From positions 1 to 38,314 of the forward strand of contig NZ_QAAA01000023.1 in NCBI RefSeq assembly GCF_003046545.1: a stretch of 38,314 nt of DNA, given 5' to 3'. The first letter of the stretch is position 1, and each line of letters opens with the position of its first letter. The notes under the pieces are model-generated. The model was not told where the DNA came from and did no database searches. It saw only the letters and a program-made list of their open reading frames with translations. Source of the stretch: Rhodovulum imhoffii. Its GTDB lineage: Bacteria > Pseudomonadota > Alphaproteobacteria > Rhodobacterales > Rhodobacteraceae. Below are positions 7,000 to 15,610 of this stretch, in pieces. Made by a program: the position numbers and the translations under genes.

Positions 7000-7063
7000 C
7001 CCTGGCGCAGCGAAACGTTGCCAGCCGGTGCGCCATGCGCCATGGTGGCAAAGGAGGCAAGAC

Positions 7064-7519
7064 ATGCGCAAGTTTCTGGTGGTTCTGGACGACAGCCGCG
7101 AATGTCTGAACGCGATGCGCTTTGCCGCAATGCGCGCGGCGCATACGGGCGGGGGGGTGCAGATTCTGTCGGTGATCCCGCCCGAGGAGTTCAACCATTG
7201 GCTCGGCGTGGGCGACCTGATGCGCGAAGAAGCCCGCGAAAGGATCGAAGCCCATTTCGAGGTCTTCGCAAAGTGGATGCGCGACAAGCAGGGGATCGAC
7301 CCCGAACTCGTCATACGTGAAGGCGAACCCGTCCCCGAGATTCTCGCCCAGGTCCGCGAGGACAGGGAGGTTGGCGTGCTTGTCCTTGGGGCAGGAACGG
7401 GCAAGGGCGGGCCGGGGCCGCTTGTCACGCAACTGACGAAAAGCGCGGGCACCCTGCCGATCCCGATGACGATTGTTCCCGGAGAACTGTCAAAAGACGA
7501 ACTGGAAGCCGTCTGCTGA
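7064..7519 (+). CDS. Universal stress protein, UspA family
   Basis: The 151-aa single-domain Usp begins MRKFLVVLDDSRECLNAMRF, the usual first strand and helix, and has VGVLVLGAGTGKGGPGPL near residues 104-121, where ATP-binding members carry a G-x2-G-x9-G motif; the end MTIVP is typical. ATG 7064 has a near-perfect AAGGAGG at 7051-7057. Usp proteins bind ATP or form dimers and help survival under stress; the specific role is unknown. It lies 64 bp after the aminotransferase gene and 75 bp before nfu, and co-transcription with the aminotransferase is possible. Confidence 0.9.
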   Translation: MRKFLVVLDDSRECLNAMRFAAMRAAHTGGGVQILSVIPPEEFNHWLGVGDLMREEARERIEAHFEVFAKWMRDKQGIDPELVIREGEPVPEILAQVREDREVGVLVLGAGTGKGGPGPLVTQLTKSAGTLPIPMTIVPGELSKDELEAVC

Positions 7520-7540
7520 AGGCCGGGGGCCGGCCAGAAG

Positions 7541-7571
7541 TTGACATCGGCCCCCTTCGGGCGCATATCCG
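7541..7571 (+). promoter_or_regulatory. Possible promoter for the nfu-tsaB-rimI run
   Basis: A consensus -35 TTGACA is at 7541-7546 and a weak -10 (CATATC at 7564-7569) follows with 17-bp spacing, 24 bp before the nfu start codon. The GC-rich palindromic GGCCGGGGGCCGGCC just upstream may terminate uspA. Confidence 0.35.
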
Positions 7572-7594
7572 AGCATAAAGCTAAGGAAAGACCC

Positions 7595-8152
7595 ATGTTC
7601 ATTCAGACCGAATCCACCCCCAACCCGGCCACGCTGAAATTCCTGCCCGGCCAGGCCGTGCTGGACACGGGGACCGCGGATTTCCCCAACGCCGAGGCGG
7701 CAAGGATCTCGCCTCTGGCCACGCATATCTTCGCGGTGGAGGGCGTGACCGGGGTGTTTTTCGGGACCGACTTCGTGACCGTCACCAAACAGGAACAGAT
7801 CGACTGGGAGCACATCAAGCCCGCGATCCTCGGCGCGATCATGGAGCACTACCAGTCCGGTCAGCCCACGATGACCGGGCAGGCCAATGCCGGCCACGCC
7901 GACCATGACGGCCCGGATGCCGAGATCATAAAACAGATCAAGACGCTTCTGGACACCCGTGTGCGCCCTGCCGTGGCGCAGGACGGCGGCGACATCACCT
8001 TCCACGGTTTCGACCGGGGCGTGGTTTACCTGCACATGCAGGGTGCCTGCGCGGGCTGCCCGTCTTCGACGCTGACGCTGAAGATGGGCATCGAGAACCT
8101 ACTGCGTCATTACATCCCCGAGGTTACCGAAGTCCGCCCGGTCGCGGAGTGA
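7595..8152 (+). CDS. NifU-family Fe-S scaffold/carrier protein (Nfu type)
   Basis: The 185-aa protein has two domains. The N-terminal Nfu_N domain (about 1-87) has MFIQTESTPNPATLKFLPG. The C-terminal NifU domain (about 108-183) has RPAVAQDGGDI and the cluster-binding CxxC in GACAGCPSS (C152, C155). It carries or assembles [4Fe-4S] clusters and hands them to target apoproteins. ATG 7595 follows AAGGAAAG. The next gene, tsaB, starts within its stop codon (TGATG), so the two are translationally coupled. This nfu-tsaB-rimI order is common in Rhodobacterales. Confidence 0.93.
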   Translation: MFIQTESTPNPATLKFLPGQAVLDTGTADFPNAEAARISPLATHIFAVEGVTGVFFGTDFVTVTKQEQIDWEHIKPAILGAIMEHYQSGQPTMTGQANAGHADHDGPDAEIIKQIKTLLDTRVRPAVAQDGGDITFHGFDRGVVYLHMQGACAGCPSSTLTLKMGIENLLRHYIPEVTEVRPVAE

Positions 8153-8784
8153 TGCCCACACTGGCCTTCGACACCTCCGCCGCCCATTGCGCGGCGGCGC
8201 TTGTGATGGGGGGCCGGCTGTGCGCTCAGCGCCATGAAGGCATGGCCCGCGGCCAGGCCGAACGCCTGGTGCCCCTGCTGGAAGATTTGCTGGCCGAGGC
8301 CGGTTTGCGCTGGCACGATCTGAGTGCGCTGGCGGTAGGGGTCGGCCCAGGGAATTTTACCGGCATCCGCATCGGCGTTTCCGCGGCGCGCGGACTGGCG
8401 CTGGCCCTTGGGCTTCCGGCCCACGGGATTACCGGGTTCGACGCTTTCGCACCTGGGGGCGACACGCTCGTCACCCTTCCTGCCCCGCGTGGCCGGCTTT
8501 ATGTTCAACCCTTTCGTGACGGTCGGGCCGAGGGGCCCCCTTGCCTGACCGACCCCGCCGCACCAGCCGGCCTTCCCCACCGGCCCGTATACGGGATTGG
8601 CGGCAGTGCGCTGGCACAAACCCTGGGCGTCCCGGTAACGGAGTCGTCCTGGTCCGGCATCGCTCCCGCAATTGCCCGTGTCGCGGCCACACGCCCGGCC
8701 CCGCCGGACAAACCCAAACCGCTTTACCTGCGGTCCGCCGGCGCAGCCCTCCCCGCCGATCCACCGCCGGTGATCCTGCCGTGA
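8152..8784 (+). CDS. tsaB: tRNA threonylcarbamoyladenosine biosynthesis protein TsaB
   Basis: The 210-aa protein is of the ASKHA-like TsaB family, a non-catalytic partner of TsaD and TsaE in making t6A37 on tRNAs that read ANN codons. Motifs are TLAFDTSAAHCAAAL at the N-terminus and VGVGPGNFTGIRIGVSAARGLA at about 62-83, the family hallmark. ATG 8152 overlaps the nfu stop; a GTG at 8149 is an alternative that adds one residue. The final GTGA overlaps the rimI start. The C-terminal third is short and proline-rich, as in many alphaproteobacterial TsaB proteins. Confidence 0.92.
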   Translation: MPTLAFDTSAAHCAAALVMGGRLCAQRHEGMARGQAERLVPLLEDLLAEAGLRWHDLSALAVGVGPGNFTGIRIGVSAARGLALALGLPAHGITGFDAFAPGGDTLVTLPAPRGRLYVQPFRDGRAEGPPCLTDPAAPAGLPHRPVYGIGGSALAQTLGVPVTESSWSGIAPAIARVAATRPAPPDKPKPLYLRSAGAALPADPPPVILP

Positions 8785-9197
8785 GGCCGCGTGACCTTGC
8801 CGCGCTGCATGCTCTGTGTTTCACGACCCCCCGCCCGTGGTCGGACACGGAGTTTCGCGCGCTGCTTTCCGGCCCCGGTATAGTCCTGTGTGGAAATCCC
8901 GAAAGTTTTGCTCTTGGCCGCGCCATTGCGGGTGAGGCGGAGTTGCTGACCCTTGCCGTCCACCCCGGCCACCGCCGCGCAGGGCTGGGCCGGGCACGGC
9001 TGGCGGAGTTTGAGGCTGCCGCGTTTCGTCACGGGGCATTGCACGCGTTTCTTGAGGTTTCGGCAGACAACGCTCCGGCGCGCGCGCTTTATGCAGAGGC
9101 CGGGTATCGGCCGGCGGGGCAGCGCCCGCGTTACTACCGGGCCCCGGATGGCAGCACCCGCGACGCAGTGATCATGCGCAAGGATCTGGGCCCCTGA
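8781..9197 (+). CDS. rimI: Ribosomal protein S18-alanine N-acetyltransferase (RimI-like GNAT)
   Basis: The 138-aa GNAT-fold acetyltransferase starts at GTG 8781, overlapping the tsaB stop. The acetyl-CoA loop is in LLTLAVHPGHRRAGLGRAR (about 54-72; the canonical R/Q-x-x-G-x-G/A appears as RRAGLG), followed by ALHAFLEVSADNAPARALYAEAGY, the conserved motif B of RimI. RimI acetylates the N-terminal alanine of S18; other substrates are possible, since naming rests on family and on linkage with tsaB. A CoA-binding region and no membrane segment indicate a cytosolic enzyme. Confidence 0.88.
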   Translation: MRPRDLAALHALCFTTPRPWSDTEFRALLSGPGIVLCGNPESFALGRAIAGEAELLTLAVHPGHRRAGLGRARLAEFEAAAFRHGALHAFLEVSADNAPARALYAEAGYRPAGQRPRYYRAPDGSTRDAVIMRKDLGP

Positions 9198-9210
9198 CCC
9201 CGAAAAACGG

Positions 9211-9241
9211 TTGACCCCCGCGCGGGGCTGCGGCCTTAATC
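9211..9241 (+). promoter_or_regulatory. Possible promoter of the BMP/ABC operon
   Basis: TTGACC at 9211-9216 and an AT-rich TTAAT at 9236-9240 make a weak sigma-70-like pair with wide spacing (18-19 bp), in the 97-bp gap between rimI and the solute-binding protein gene. GGGAGG serves as ribosome site further down. Confidence 0.3.
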
Positions 9242-9294
9242 ATTCCAGTTTGCACATGTGGGCTGCGGGCCCGCAGCAGCCGGGAGGCCACTTC

Positions 9295-10284
9295 ATGACC
9301 CTGTTTCAAAAAACCCTTGGCGCCGTTTCGGCGCTGGCGCTGAGCACCGGCCTGGCCGGGGCTGAACCGGCGCTGATTTATGATCTTGGCGGCAAGTTCG
9401 ACAAGTCTTTCAACGAGGCCGCCCATACCGGCGCCCAACGCTGGTCCACGGAAACCGGCCAGACCTACCGCGAAATCGAGATGCAGTCCGAAGCCCAGCG
9501 CGAACAGGCCCTGCGCCGCTTTGCGGAGGCCGGGATGAACCCGATCGTGATGACCGGCTTTGCCTTTGGCGCGGTTCTGGAAGAGGTCGCCCCCGACTAC
9601 CCGGACACGACCTTCGCCATTATCGACATGAAGGTCGAGGCGCCGAACGTACGCGCGGTGGAATTCGCCGAGCATGAGGGCAGCTACCTTGTCGGCATGA
9701 TGGCGGCGATGGCCTCGAAAACCGGGACTGTCGGCTTCATCGGCGGTATGGACGTGCCCCTGATCCGAAAGTTTGCCTGCGGCTACGTACAGGGGGCGAA
9801 GGCCTCGAACCCGGACATCGCCGTGATCCAGAACATGACCGGAACGACACCGTCCGCATGGAACGACCCGGTGAAAGGCGGGGAACTGACACGCGCCCAG
9901 ATCGCCCAGGGGGCGGATGTGATCTACGCTGCCGCGGGCGGCACAGGGGTGGGCGTTCTGCAAACCGCCGCCGACGAGGGCATTCTCTCGATCGGAGTGG
10001 ACAGCAACCAGAATCACCTGCATCCCGGACAGGTCCTGACCTCTATGGTCAAGCGAGTGGACGTGGCTGTACATGAAATCTTCAGCGCAGGTACGGCGGT
10101 GGAAACCGGGACCTTCGCCCTGGGGCTGGCCGATGATGGCGTAACCTATGCGATGGACGACCATAACGCGGCACTCGTGTCCGGGGAAATGGTCACCGCC
10201 GTCGAGGATGCAAAGGCGAAGATCATCTCGGGCGAGATCACGGTGCACAACTACATGTCGGACAATACCTGCCCCGTACAGTAA
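9295..10284 (+). CDS. BMP-family ABC transporter substrate-binding protein (nucleoside type)
   Basis: The 329-aa periplasmic protein has a signal peptide (MTLFQKTLGAVSALALSTGLAGAEP). The Bmp/PnrA fold follows: LIYDLGGKFDKSFNEAAHTG (about 27-46), where binding residues D and F cluster, then IGGMDVPLIRKFACGYVQGA (about 151-170) and VIYAAAGGTGVGVLQTA (about 209-225). Relatives bind nucleosides, and some in alphaproteobacteria bind other purine-related ligands, so the substrate is inferred. ATG 9295 follows GGGAGG. It leads a four-gene importer operon with one ATPase and two permeases. deoD lies about 11 kb downstream and could use imported purine nucleosides. Confidence 0.9.
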   Translation: MTLFQKTLGAVSALALSTGLAGAEPALIYDLGGKFDKSFNEAAHTGAQRWSTETGQTYREIEMQSEAQREQALRRFAEAGMNPIVMTGFAFGAVLEEVAPDYPDTTFAIIDMKVEAPNVRAVEFAEHEGSYLVGMMAAMASKTGTVGFIGGMDVPLIRKFACGYVQGAKASNPDIAVIQNMTGTTPSAWNDPVKGGELTRAQIAQGADVIYAAAGGTGVGVLQTAADEGILSIGVDSNQNHLHPGQVLTSMVKRVDVAVHEIFSAGTAVETGTFALGLADDGVTYAMDDHNAALVSGEMVTAVEDAKAKIISGEITVHNYMSDNTCPVQ

Positions 10285-10293
10285 GGGGCAAAC

Positions 10294-11841
10294 GTGGAAC
10301 AGCACCGCCCACCCGATCCGGCGATCGAACTGAAAGGAATTTCAAAGGCTTTCGGTTCAGTTCAGGCGAACAAGGGCATCGACCTTCGGGTCATGCCCGG
10401 AACCATCCACGGCATCATCGGGGAGAACGGCGCCGGGAAATCCACGCTGATGTCGATTCTCTACGGCTTTTACAAGGCCGACGCGGGGGAGGTGTTCATC
10501 CATGGCCAGCGCACCCGGATTCCCGACAGTCAGGCCGCGATCCGGGCGGGGATCGGCATGGTGTTCCAGCATTTCAAGCTGGTACAGAATTTCACGGTGC
10601 TGGAAAACGTCATTCTGGGGGCCGAAGACGGACGGCGTCTGCGCCCCGAATTGTTCCGGGCGCGCGGCGCGCTGAAGCGGCTGGCCGAGGATTACGAACT
10701 GATCGTCGACCCCGACGCGAAGATAGAAGACCTCGGCGTTGGAATGCAGCAGCGGGTGGAAATTCTCAAAGCACTCTACCGGCAGGCGGATATCCTGATC
10801 CTTGACGAACCCACCGGCGTTCTCACGCCCGCCGAAGCGGATCACCTGTTCCGGATTCTCGACAACCTGCGGGCGGAAGGCAAGACGATCCTTCTGATCA
10901 CTCACAAGCTGCGCGAGATCATGGCCATCACCGATACGGTCAGCGTGATGCGCCGGGGCGAGATGACGGCGACTGTCAACACCGCCGAAACCAGCCCTGA
11001 GCACCTCGCCGAACTGATGGTGGGCCGCAAGGTTTTGCTACGGGTGGACAAGCCCCTCGCCACCCCCGGCAAGACAGTGCTGGAGGTGGAGGACCTGCGT
11101 GTCACCGACAGCGCCGGAGTGGCACGGCTCAAGGGCATTTCCCTCAATGTGCGCGCGGGGGAAATTCTTGGTATCGCGGGAGTGGCCGGCAATGGCCAGT
11201 CCCATCTTCTGGAGGTCTTGGGCGGTATCCGTCCGGCCACCGGGACGGTGCGCGTCAACGGGGCGCCGATCGATCTGAGCGGACGCTGCTCCGACGGGCA
11301 GTCGCGGCGCGCGCGCGGCGTCGCCCATGTCCCCGAAGACCGCCAGCGCGAAGGCCTGATCATGGAGTTCGCTGCGTGGGAAAACATGGCTTTCGGTTAT
11401 CACCACGCACCCGCCTACCAGAAAAACGCTCTGCTGATGGACAACGCCGCGATCCGCGCCGACACCGTGACAAAAATGGGACATTTCGATATACGCCCGC
11501 CCAACCCCAACCTTGCGGCGCGGAATTTTTCGGGGGGGAACCAGCAAAAATTGGTTCTGGCCCGTGAAATCGAACAACACCCCGATCTGCTTGTGGTGGG
11601 GCAGCCCACGCGCGGGGTCGATATCGGCGCGATCGAGTTCATCCACCAGCGCATCGTTGCCCTGCGCGATGCGGGCAAGGCGGTGCTTCTGGTCAGCGTG
11701 GAACTGGAAGAAATTCTCTCACTTTCCGACCGCGTCGCGGTGATGTTCGACGGGCGGATCATGGGCGAACGGCAGGCCGCGCAAACCGATGAAAAGGAAC
11801 TGGGCCTCCTGATGGCCGGGATGCATGGGGGGGCCGATTGA
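10294..11841 (+). CDS. ABC transporter ATP-binding protein, two NBDs (nucleoside importer)
   Basis: The 515-aa protein fuses two ATPase domains. Domain 1 has Walker A GENGAGKST (43-51), signature LGVGMQQRVEIL, and Walker B ILILDEPTGVLTP. Domain 2 has a relaxed Walker A (GVAGNGQS), signature FSGGNQQKLVLAREI, and a Walker B region LLVVGQPTRGVD in which the usual DE pair is replaced by GQ, so only domain 1 is expected to hydrolyse ATP normally. This asymmetry is usual for the sugar/nucleoside importer class. GTG 10294 is taken as start, 9 bp after the binding-protein stop. The first permease begins one base after its stop. Confidence 0.93.
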   Translation: MEQHRPPDPAIELKGISKAFGSVQANKGIDLRVMPGTIHGIIGENGAGKSTLMSILYGFYKADAGEVFIHGQRTRIPDSQAAIRAGIGMVFQHFKLVQNFTVLENVILGAEDGRRLRPELFRARGALKRLAEDYELIVDPDAKIEDLGVGMQQRVEILKALYRQADILILDEPTGVLTPAEADHLFRILDNLRAEGKTILLITHKLREIMAITDTVSVMRRGEMTATVNTAETSPEHLAELMVGRKVLLRVDKPLATPGKTVLEVEDLRVTDSAGVARLKGISLNVRAGEILGIAGVAGNGQSHLLEVLGGIRPATGTVRVNGAPIDLSGRCSDGQSRRARGVAHVPEDRQREGLIMEFAAWENMAFGYHHAPAYQKNALLMDNAAIRADTVTKMGHFDIRPPNPNLAARNFSGGNQQKLVLAREIEQHPDLLVVGQPTRGVDIGAIEFIHQRIVALRDAGKAVLLVSVELEEILSLSDRVAVMFDGRIMGERQAAQTDEKELGLLMAGMHGGAD

Positions 11842-11842
11842 C

Positions 11843-12937
11843 ATGGACGTGATACCCAGATGGGCCGATGTGATCCTGATTCCGCTGTTCAGCCTGGTCT
11901 TGGCCGCCCTGCTTTCGGCGGGGGTGATCCTGGCCATCGGGGAAGATCCGGTGGCGGCGGTGAAGATGATGGTCAACGGGGCTTTGGGCTCCACCTATGG
12001 CTGGGGATATACGCTTTATTATGCGACCAACTTCGTCTTCACCGGGTTGGCGGTGGCGGTGGCCTTCCATGCCCGGCTGTTCAATATCGGGGGCGAGGGG
12101 CAGGCCACGCTGGGCGGGCTTGGCGTGGCGCTGGTGTGTCTTGACCTGCCATGGCCGCACTGGATCTTGGCGCTGCCTGCGGCGATGGCGGCGGCGGGGC
12201 TGTTCGGAGCGGTATGGGCGGCGATTCCGGCATGGCTTCAGGCCCGGCGCGGCAGCCATATCGTGATCACCACGATCATGTTCAACTTTATCGGTGCAGC
12301 CTTGCTGAATTACCTTCTGGTCAATGTCATGCGCCCGGACGGCGCGATGGATCCGGCCACCCGGAAATTCCCGCCCGGCACCCATCTGCCCACCCTTCAT
12401 GACATCCTTGGCCTTGTTGGCGTACCGTTTTCAAAGGCGGCCCCTGCAAATATCAGCTTCCTGATCGCACTGGGGGCCTGCGTCCTGGTCTGGGCGCTGA
12501 TCTGGCGCACCCGGCTGGGCTTTCAGATCCGGGCGCTGGGCCATTCGGAACCCGCCGCCGTCTATGCCGGGATCCGGCCCGTGCGCATCGTGATGCTGAC
12601 AATGCTGATTTCCGGCGCGCTGGCGGGCTGCATGGCCATCAACAACGTCATGGGAGAGGCTGAGCGGCTGGTGCTGAATTCCGTGGAGGGGGCCGGGTTC
12701 ATCGGCATCGCCGTGGCGCTGATGGGCCGAAACCACCCGTTCGGCGTGTTGCTGGCGGCGATCCTGTTCGGATTTCTCTACCAGGGCGGGGCGGAGCTCG
12801 CGCTATGGACGAACATCCCACGGGAACTGATCGTCGTCATCCAGGCTCTTGTGATCCTGTTCACCGGGGCTCTGGATAACATGGTGCGCATCCCGCTGGA
12901 GCGGATTTTCCTCACCCTGCGCAAGAGGGGGGCGTGA
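11843..12937 (+). CDS. ABC transporter permease, nucleoside-type subunit 1
   Basis: The 364-aa inner-membrane protein is of the BPD_transp_2 family with about ten hydrophobic segments. Characteristic blocks are LYYATNFVFTGLAVAVAFHA, RLFNIGGEGQATLGG, and IALMGRNHPFGVLLAAILFGFLYQGG-like sequence near the end. ATG 11843 lies one base after the ATPase stop and has a G-run as ribosome site; an in-frame ATG at 11825 overlapping the ATPase gene is possible. The second permease starts within the stop codon. The four genes encode a complete importer, presumably a heterodimeric permease with one fused ATPase. Confidence 0.9.
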   Translation: MDVIPRWADVILIPLFSLVLAALLSAGVILAIGEDPVAAVKMMVNGALGSTYGWGYTLYYATNFVFTGLAVAVAFHARLFNIGGEGQATLGGLGVALVCLDLPWPHWILALPAAMAAAGLFGAVWAAIPAWLQARRGSHIVITTIMFNFIGAALLNYLLVNVMRPDGAMDPATRKFPPGTHLPTLHDILGLVGVPFSKAAPANISFLIALGACVLVWALIWRTRLGFQIRALGHSEPAAVYAGIRPVRIVMLTMLISGALAGCMAINNVMGEAERLVLNSVEGAGFIGIAVALMGRNHPFGVLLAAILFGFLYQGGAELALWTNIPRELIVVIQALVILFTGALDNMVRIPLERIFLTLRKRGA

Positions 12938-13902
12938 TGGATTTCGTCAGCCTGATCGCGGTTCTCGATTCCACCATCCGGCTGGCCACGCCCTTGCTTT
13001 TGGCCTGTCTGGCCGGGCTGTTTTCGGAACGCGCGGGGATTTTCGATATCGGCCTGGAGGGAAAAATGCTGTCTGCCGCTTTCTTCTCGGCGGCAACGGC
13101 GACGATAACGGGGTCTGTCGGGCTGGGGCTGCTGGCGGGGGTCGCGGCCTCGATGGGGTTGGCGGGGCTGCACGGGCTGGCCTCGATCACCTTCCGGGGG
13201 AACCAGCTGATTTCCGGCGTGGCGATCAACTTCCTGGCCGCAGGGCTGACCGTCGTCATTGCGCAAGACTGGTTTCAGCAAGGCGGGCGCACGCCCTCGC
13301 TCCTGGGCGCGGCGCGGTTCGGGCCGCTCACCCTGCCTTTTGCGCAAACCCTCCGGGATGTGCCGGTGCTGGGCCCGGTCTATCACGACCTGATATCGGG
13401 CCACACGGTGCTGGTCTACGTTGCCTTCGCGATGGTCCCGCTGACATGGTGGGTGCTGTTTCGTACCCGGTTCGGTCTGCGCCTGCGCGCGGTCGGCGAA
13501 GCACCCGAAGCCGTGGATACCGCCGGGGTATCGGTCACCGGAACCCGCTATGCGGCGGTGGCGATTTGCGGACTCCTGTGCGGTATCGCCGGAGCCTACC
13601 TGGCTACCGCCCTTCAGGCCGGGTTCGTGAAGGATATGACCGCCGGGCGGGGTTATATTGCGCTGGCGGCGCTGATTTTCGCCAAGTGGCGGCCCTGGTA
13701 CGCTCTGTGGGCAACGCTGCTTTTCGGCCTGTTGCAGGCGGTCGCCCTGCGCTACCAGAGCATCGATCTCGGGGGGGTGACTGTGCCGGTGCAACTGATG
13801 GATGCTCTGCCCTACATCCTGACGGTTGTCATCCTTGCAGGGTTCGTGGGGCGGGCGGTGCCTCCCCGTGCCGGCGGAACGCCCTATGTAAAGGAGAAAT
13901 AA
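12937..13902 (+). CDS. ABC transporter permease, nucleoside-type subunit 2
   Basis: The 321-aa inner-membrane permease is paired with the preceding one. Hallmarks are TIRLATPLLLACLAGLFSE, RAGIFDIGLEGKMLSAAFF (about residues 33-51) and GRGYIALAALIFAKWRPWYA (about 236-255). ATG 12937 overlaps the previous TGA (TGATG); a GTG at 12934 is an alternative. It is the last gene of the importer operon. A gap of 41 bp separates it from the TSUP gene, which may be transcribed with it, though no functional link is obvious. Confidence 0.9.
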   Translation: MDFVSLIAVLDSTIRLATPLLLACLAGLFSERAGIFDIGLEGKMLSAAFFSAATATITGSVGLGLLAGVAASMGLAGLHGLASITFRGNQLISGVAINFLAAGLTVVIAQDWFQQGGRTPSLLGAARFGPLTLPFAQTLRDVPVLGPVYHDLISGHTVLVYVAFAMVPLTWWVLFRTRFGLRLRAVGEAPEAVDTAGVSVTGTRYAAVAICGLLCGIAGAYLATALQAGFVKDMTAGRGYIALAALIFAKWRPWYALWATLLFGLLQAVALRYQSIDLGGVTVPVQLMDALPYILTVVILAGFVGRAVPPRAGGTPYVKEK

Positions 13903-13943
13903 GCAGGCTTGCCGGAATCGCGGACGGGCCTTAGGGACCAAAC

Positions 13944-14855
13944 ATGCAGATATATCTTCCCATCGCCGAAGTCTCCGTCAATGCGTTCCTGCTGCTGGGA
14001 ATTGGCGGACTCGTGGGCATTCTGTCAGGCATGTTCGGCGTGGGCGGAGGCTTCCTGATCACACCGCTGCTGTTTTTCGTGGGCATCCCGCCCGCCGTGG
14101 CCGTGGCAACCTCGGCCAACCAGATCGTGGCCTCATCCTTCTCTGCGGTTCTCGCCCATTTCCGGCGCAAGACGGTGGACCTGCGGATGGGGACGGTCCT
14201 TCTGGCAGGGGGGCTTGTGGGGGCCGCGGGAGGGGTGGCCCTTTTCAACCTGCTTCGCGACATGGGGCAGGTCGATCTTCTGGTGCGGCTCAGCTACGTC
14301 GTCTTCCTGGGCGTTATCGGGGCGCTGATGCTTGTGGAATCCCTGCGTACCCTGCGCCGGACCAGGCGTGGCGCCCCCCCAAGGCGGCGCCAGCGCGGCT
14401 GGGTTCATGCCCTGCCTTTCAAGATGCGCTTCCGTACCTCGGGGCTTTACATCTCTGTCATCCCGCCAGCTCTGGTGGGCGCCGCGGTAGGGGTTCTGGC
14501 CGCCGTGATGGGCGTGGGAGGCGGCTTCATCATGGTCCCGGCGATGATTTACCTGCTGGGCATGCCCACCAAGGTCGTGGTGGGAACTTCTCTTTTCCAG
14601 ATCATCTTCGTGACCGCATTCACGACGCTGCTGCACGCGGTCACCAACTACACGGTAGACATGGGGCTGGCGCTTTTGCTGCTGGTCGGCGGCGTTATAG
14701 GCGCGCAGGTGGGGACCCAGATCGGTCTGAAACTGAAGGCGGAGCAATTGCGCGTGGCGCTGGCCGTTCTGGTGCTGGCGGTCTGCGGCAAGCTGGCGCT
14801 GGATCTGTTGCTCAAACCGGTGGAGCTCTACTCCCTTTCCGGCGGGGTTGCGTGA
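13944..14855 (+). CDS. TSUP-family (TauE/SafE) membrane permease
   Basis: The 303-aa inner-membrane protein has about eight helices and the two internal TSUP repeats, marked by GGLVGILSGMFGVGGGFLITPLL-type sequence near the start and AVGVLAAVMGVGGGFIMVPAM at about 178-198. TSUP proteins export or import sulfonates, sulfite, sulfoacetate or similar organosulfur anions; the substrate cannot be read from sequence. A basic RTRRGAPPRRRQRG loop lies between the halves. The stop overlaps the start of the TIGR02186 gene (TGATG), a conserved pairing in alphaproteobacteria, so the two likely act together. Confidence 0.88.
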   Translation: MQIYLPIAEVSVNAFLLLGIGGLVGILSGMFGVGGGFLITPLLFFVGIPPAVAVATSANQIVASSFSAVLAHFRRKTVDLRMGTVLLAGGLVGAAGGVALFNLLRDMGQVDLLVRLSYVVFLGVIGALMLVESLRTLRRTRRGAPPRRRQRGWVHALPFKMRFRTSGLYISVIPPALVGAAVGVLAAVMGVGGGFIMVPAMIYLLGMPTKVVVGTSLFQIIFVTAFTTLLHAVTNYTVDMGLALLLLVGGVIGAQVGTQIGLKLKAEQLRVALAVLVLAVCGKLALDLLLKPVELYSLSGGVA

Positions 14856-15610
14856 TGATCCGTGTGATGATCCTGTGTCTCCTGGCTGCCTTGCCCGCGC
14901 GGGCGGAAACCGTCGTTGCAGGGCTGAGCCAGTCTCGCGTGGCCATCACCACCAGCTTCGCGGGCTCCGAGATCCTGATCTTCGGCGCCGTGAAGCGCGA
15001 AACCCCGATCCTGCGGGAAAACCCCCTGCATGTCCTGATTTCCGTGGTCGGGCCGATGGAGCCGGTCACGATCCGCCGCAAGGATCGGCGCGTGGGAATC
15101 TGGATCAACACCGAGGCCGTTGCCCTGCCCGCCGCACCCAGCTTTTACGCGGTGGCCAGTTCCGGTCCGCTGTCCGCCGCCCTGACCGAGACCGAAGATC
15201 TGCGCCACAAGGTCAGCATCGAACGGGCGATCCGCTCCATCGGGGCCAGCAGCCAGGCGGACAACAGCACGGATTTCATCGAGGCGCTGATCCGTCTGCG
15301 GACGGAAGAGGGCTTGTACCAGTCTCTGCCGTCACGAGTATCCTTCCAGGAGCAAACCCTGTTTCGCACCTCGATCAAACTGCCCGCCAACCTGACCGAA
15401 GGCGACTACACCGCCCGCATTTTCCTGACCCGGGGGGGAACGGTGATCGACCGGCACGAAATCACCATCGGGGTGCGCAAGGTGGGGCTGGAACGCTGGG
15501 CCTGGACCCTCGCCCATGAGCGGCCCTTCATTTACGGACTGCTGTCCCTGTCCATCGCCATACTCGCGGGGTGGGGCGCATCGACGCTGTTTCGCTATAT
15601 CCGCAGCTAG
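14855..15610 (+). CDS. TIGR02186-family membrane-anchored periplasmic protein
   Basis: The 251-aa protein has a signal peptide (MIRVMILCLLAALPARAE), a beta-rich periplasmic domain containing LSQSRVAITTSFAGSEILIFGA, and a C-terminal membrane helix (IYGLLSLSIAILAGWGAST) followed by a short basic end. It belongs to a family of unknown function nearly always encoded beside a TauE/SafE permease, as here, with overlapping codons. A partner or accessory role in export is inferred. Its TAG stop and the stop of the convergent helicase gene share the four bases CTAG at 15607-15610. Confidence 0.85.
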   Translation: MIRVMILCLLAALPARAETVVAGLSQSRVAITTSFAGSEILIFGAVKRETPILRENPLHVLISVVGPMEPVTIRRKDRRVGIWINTEAVALPAAPSFYAVASSGPLSAALTETEDLRHKVSIERAIRSIGASSQADNSTDFIEALIRLRTEEGLYQSLPSRVSFQEQTLFRTSIKLPANLTEGDYTARIFLTRGGTVIDRHEITIGVRKVGLERWAWTLAHERPFIYGLLSLSIAILAGWGASTLFRYIRS

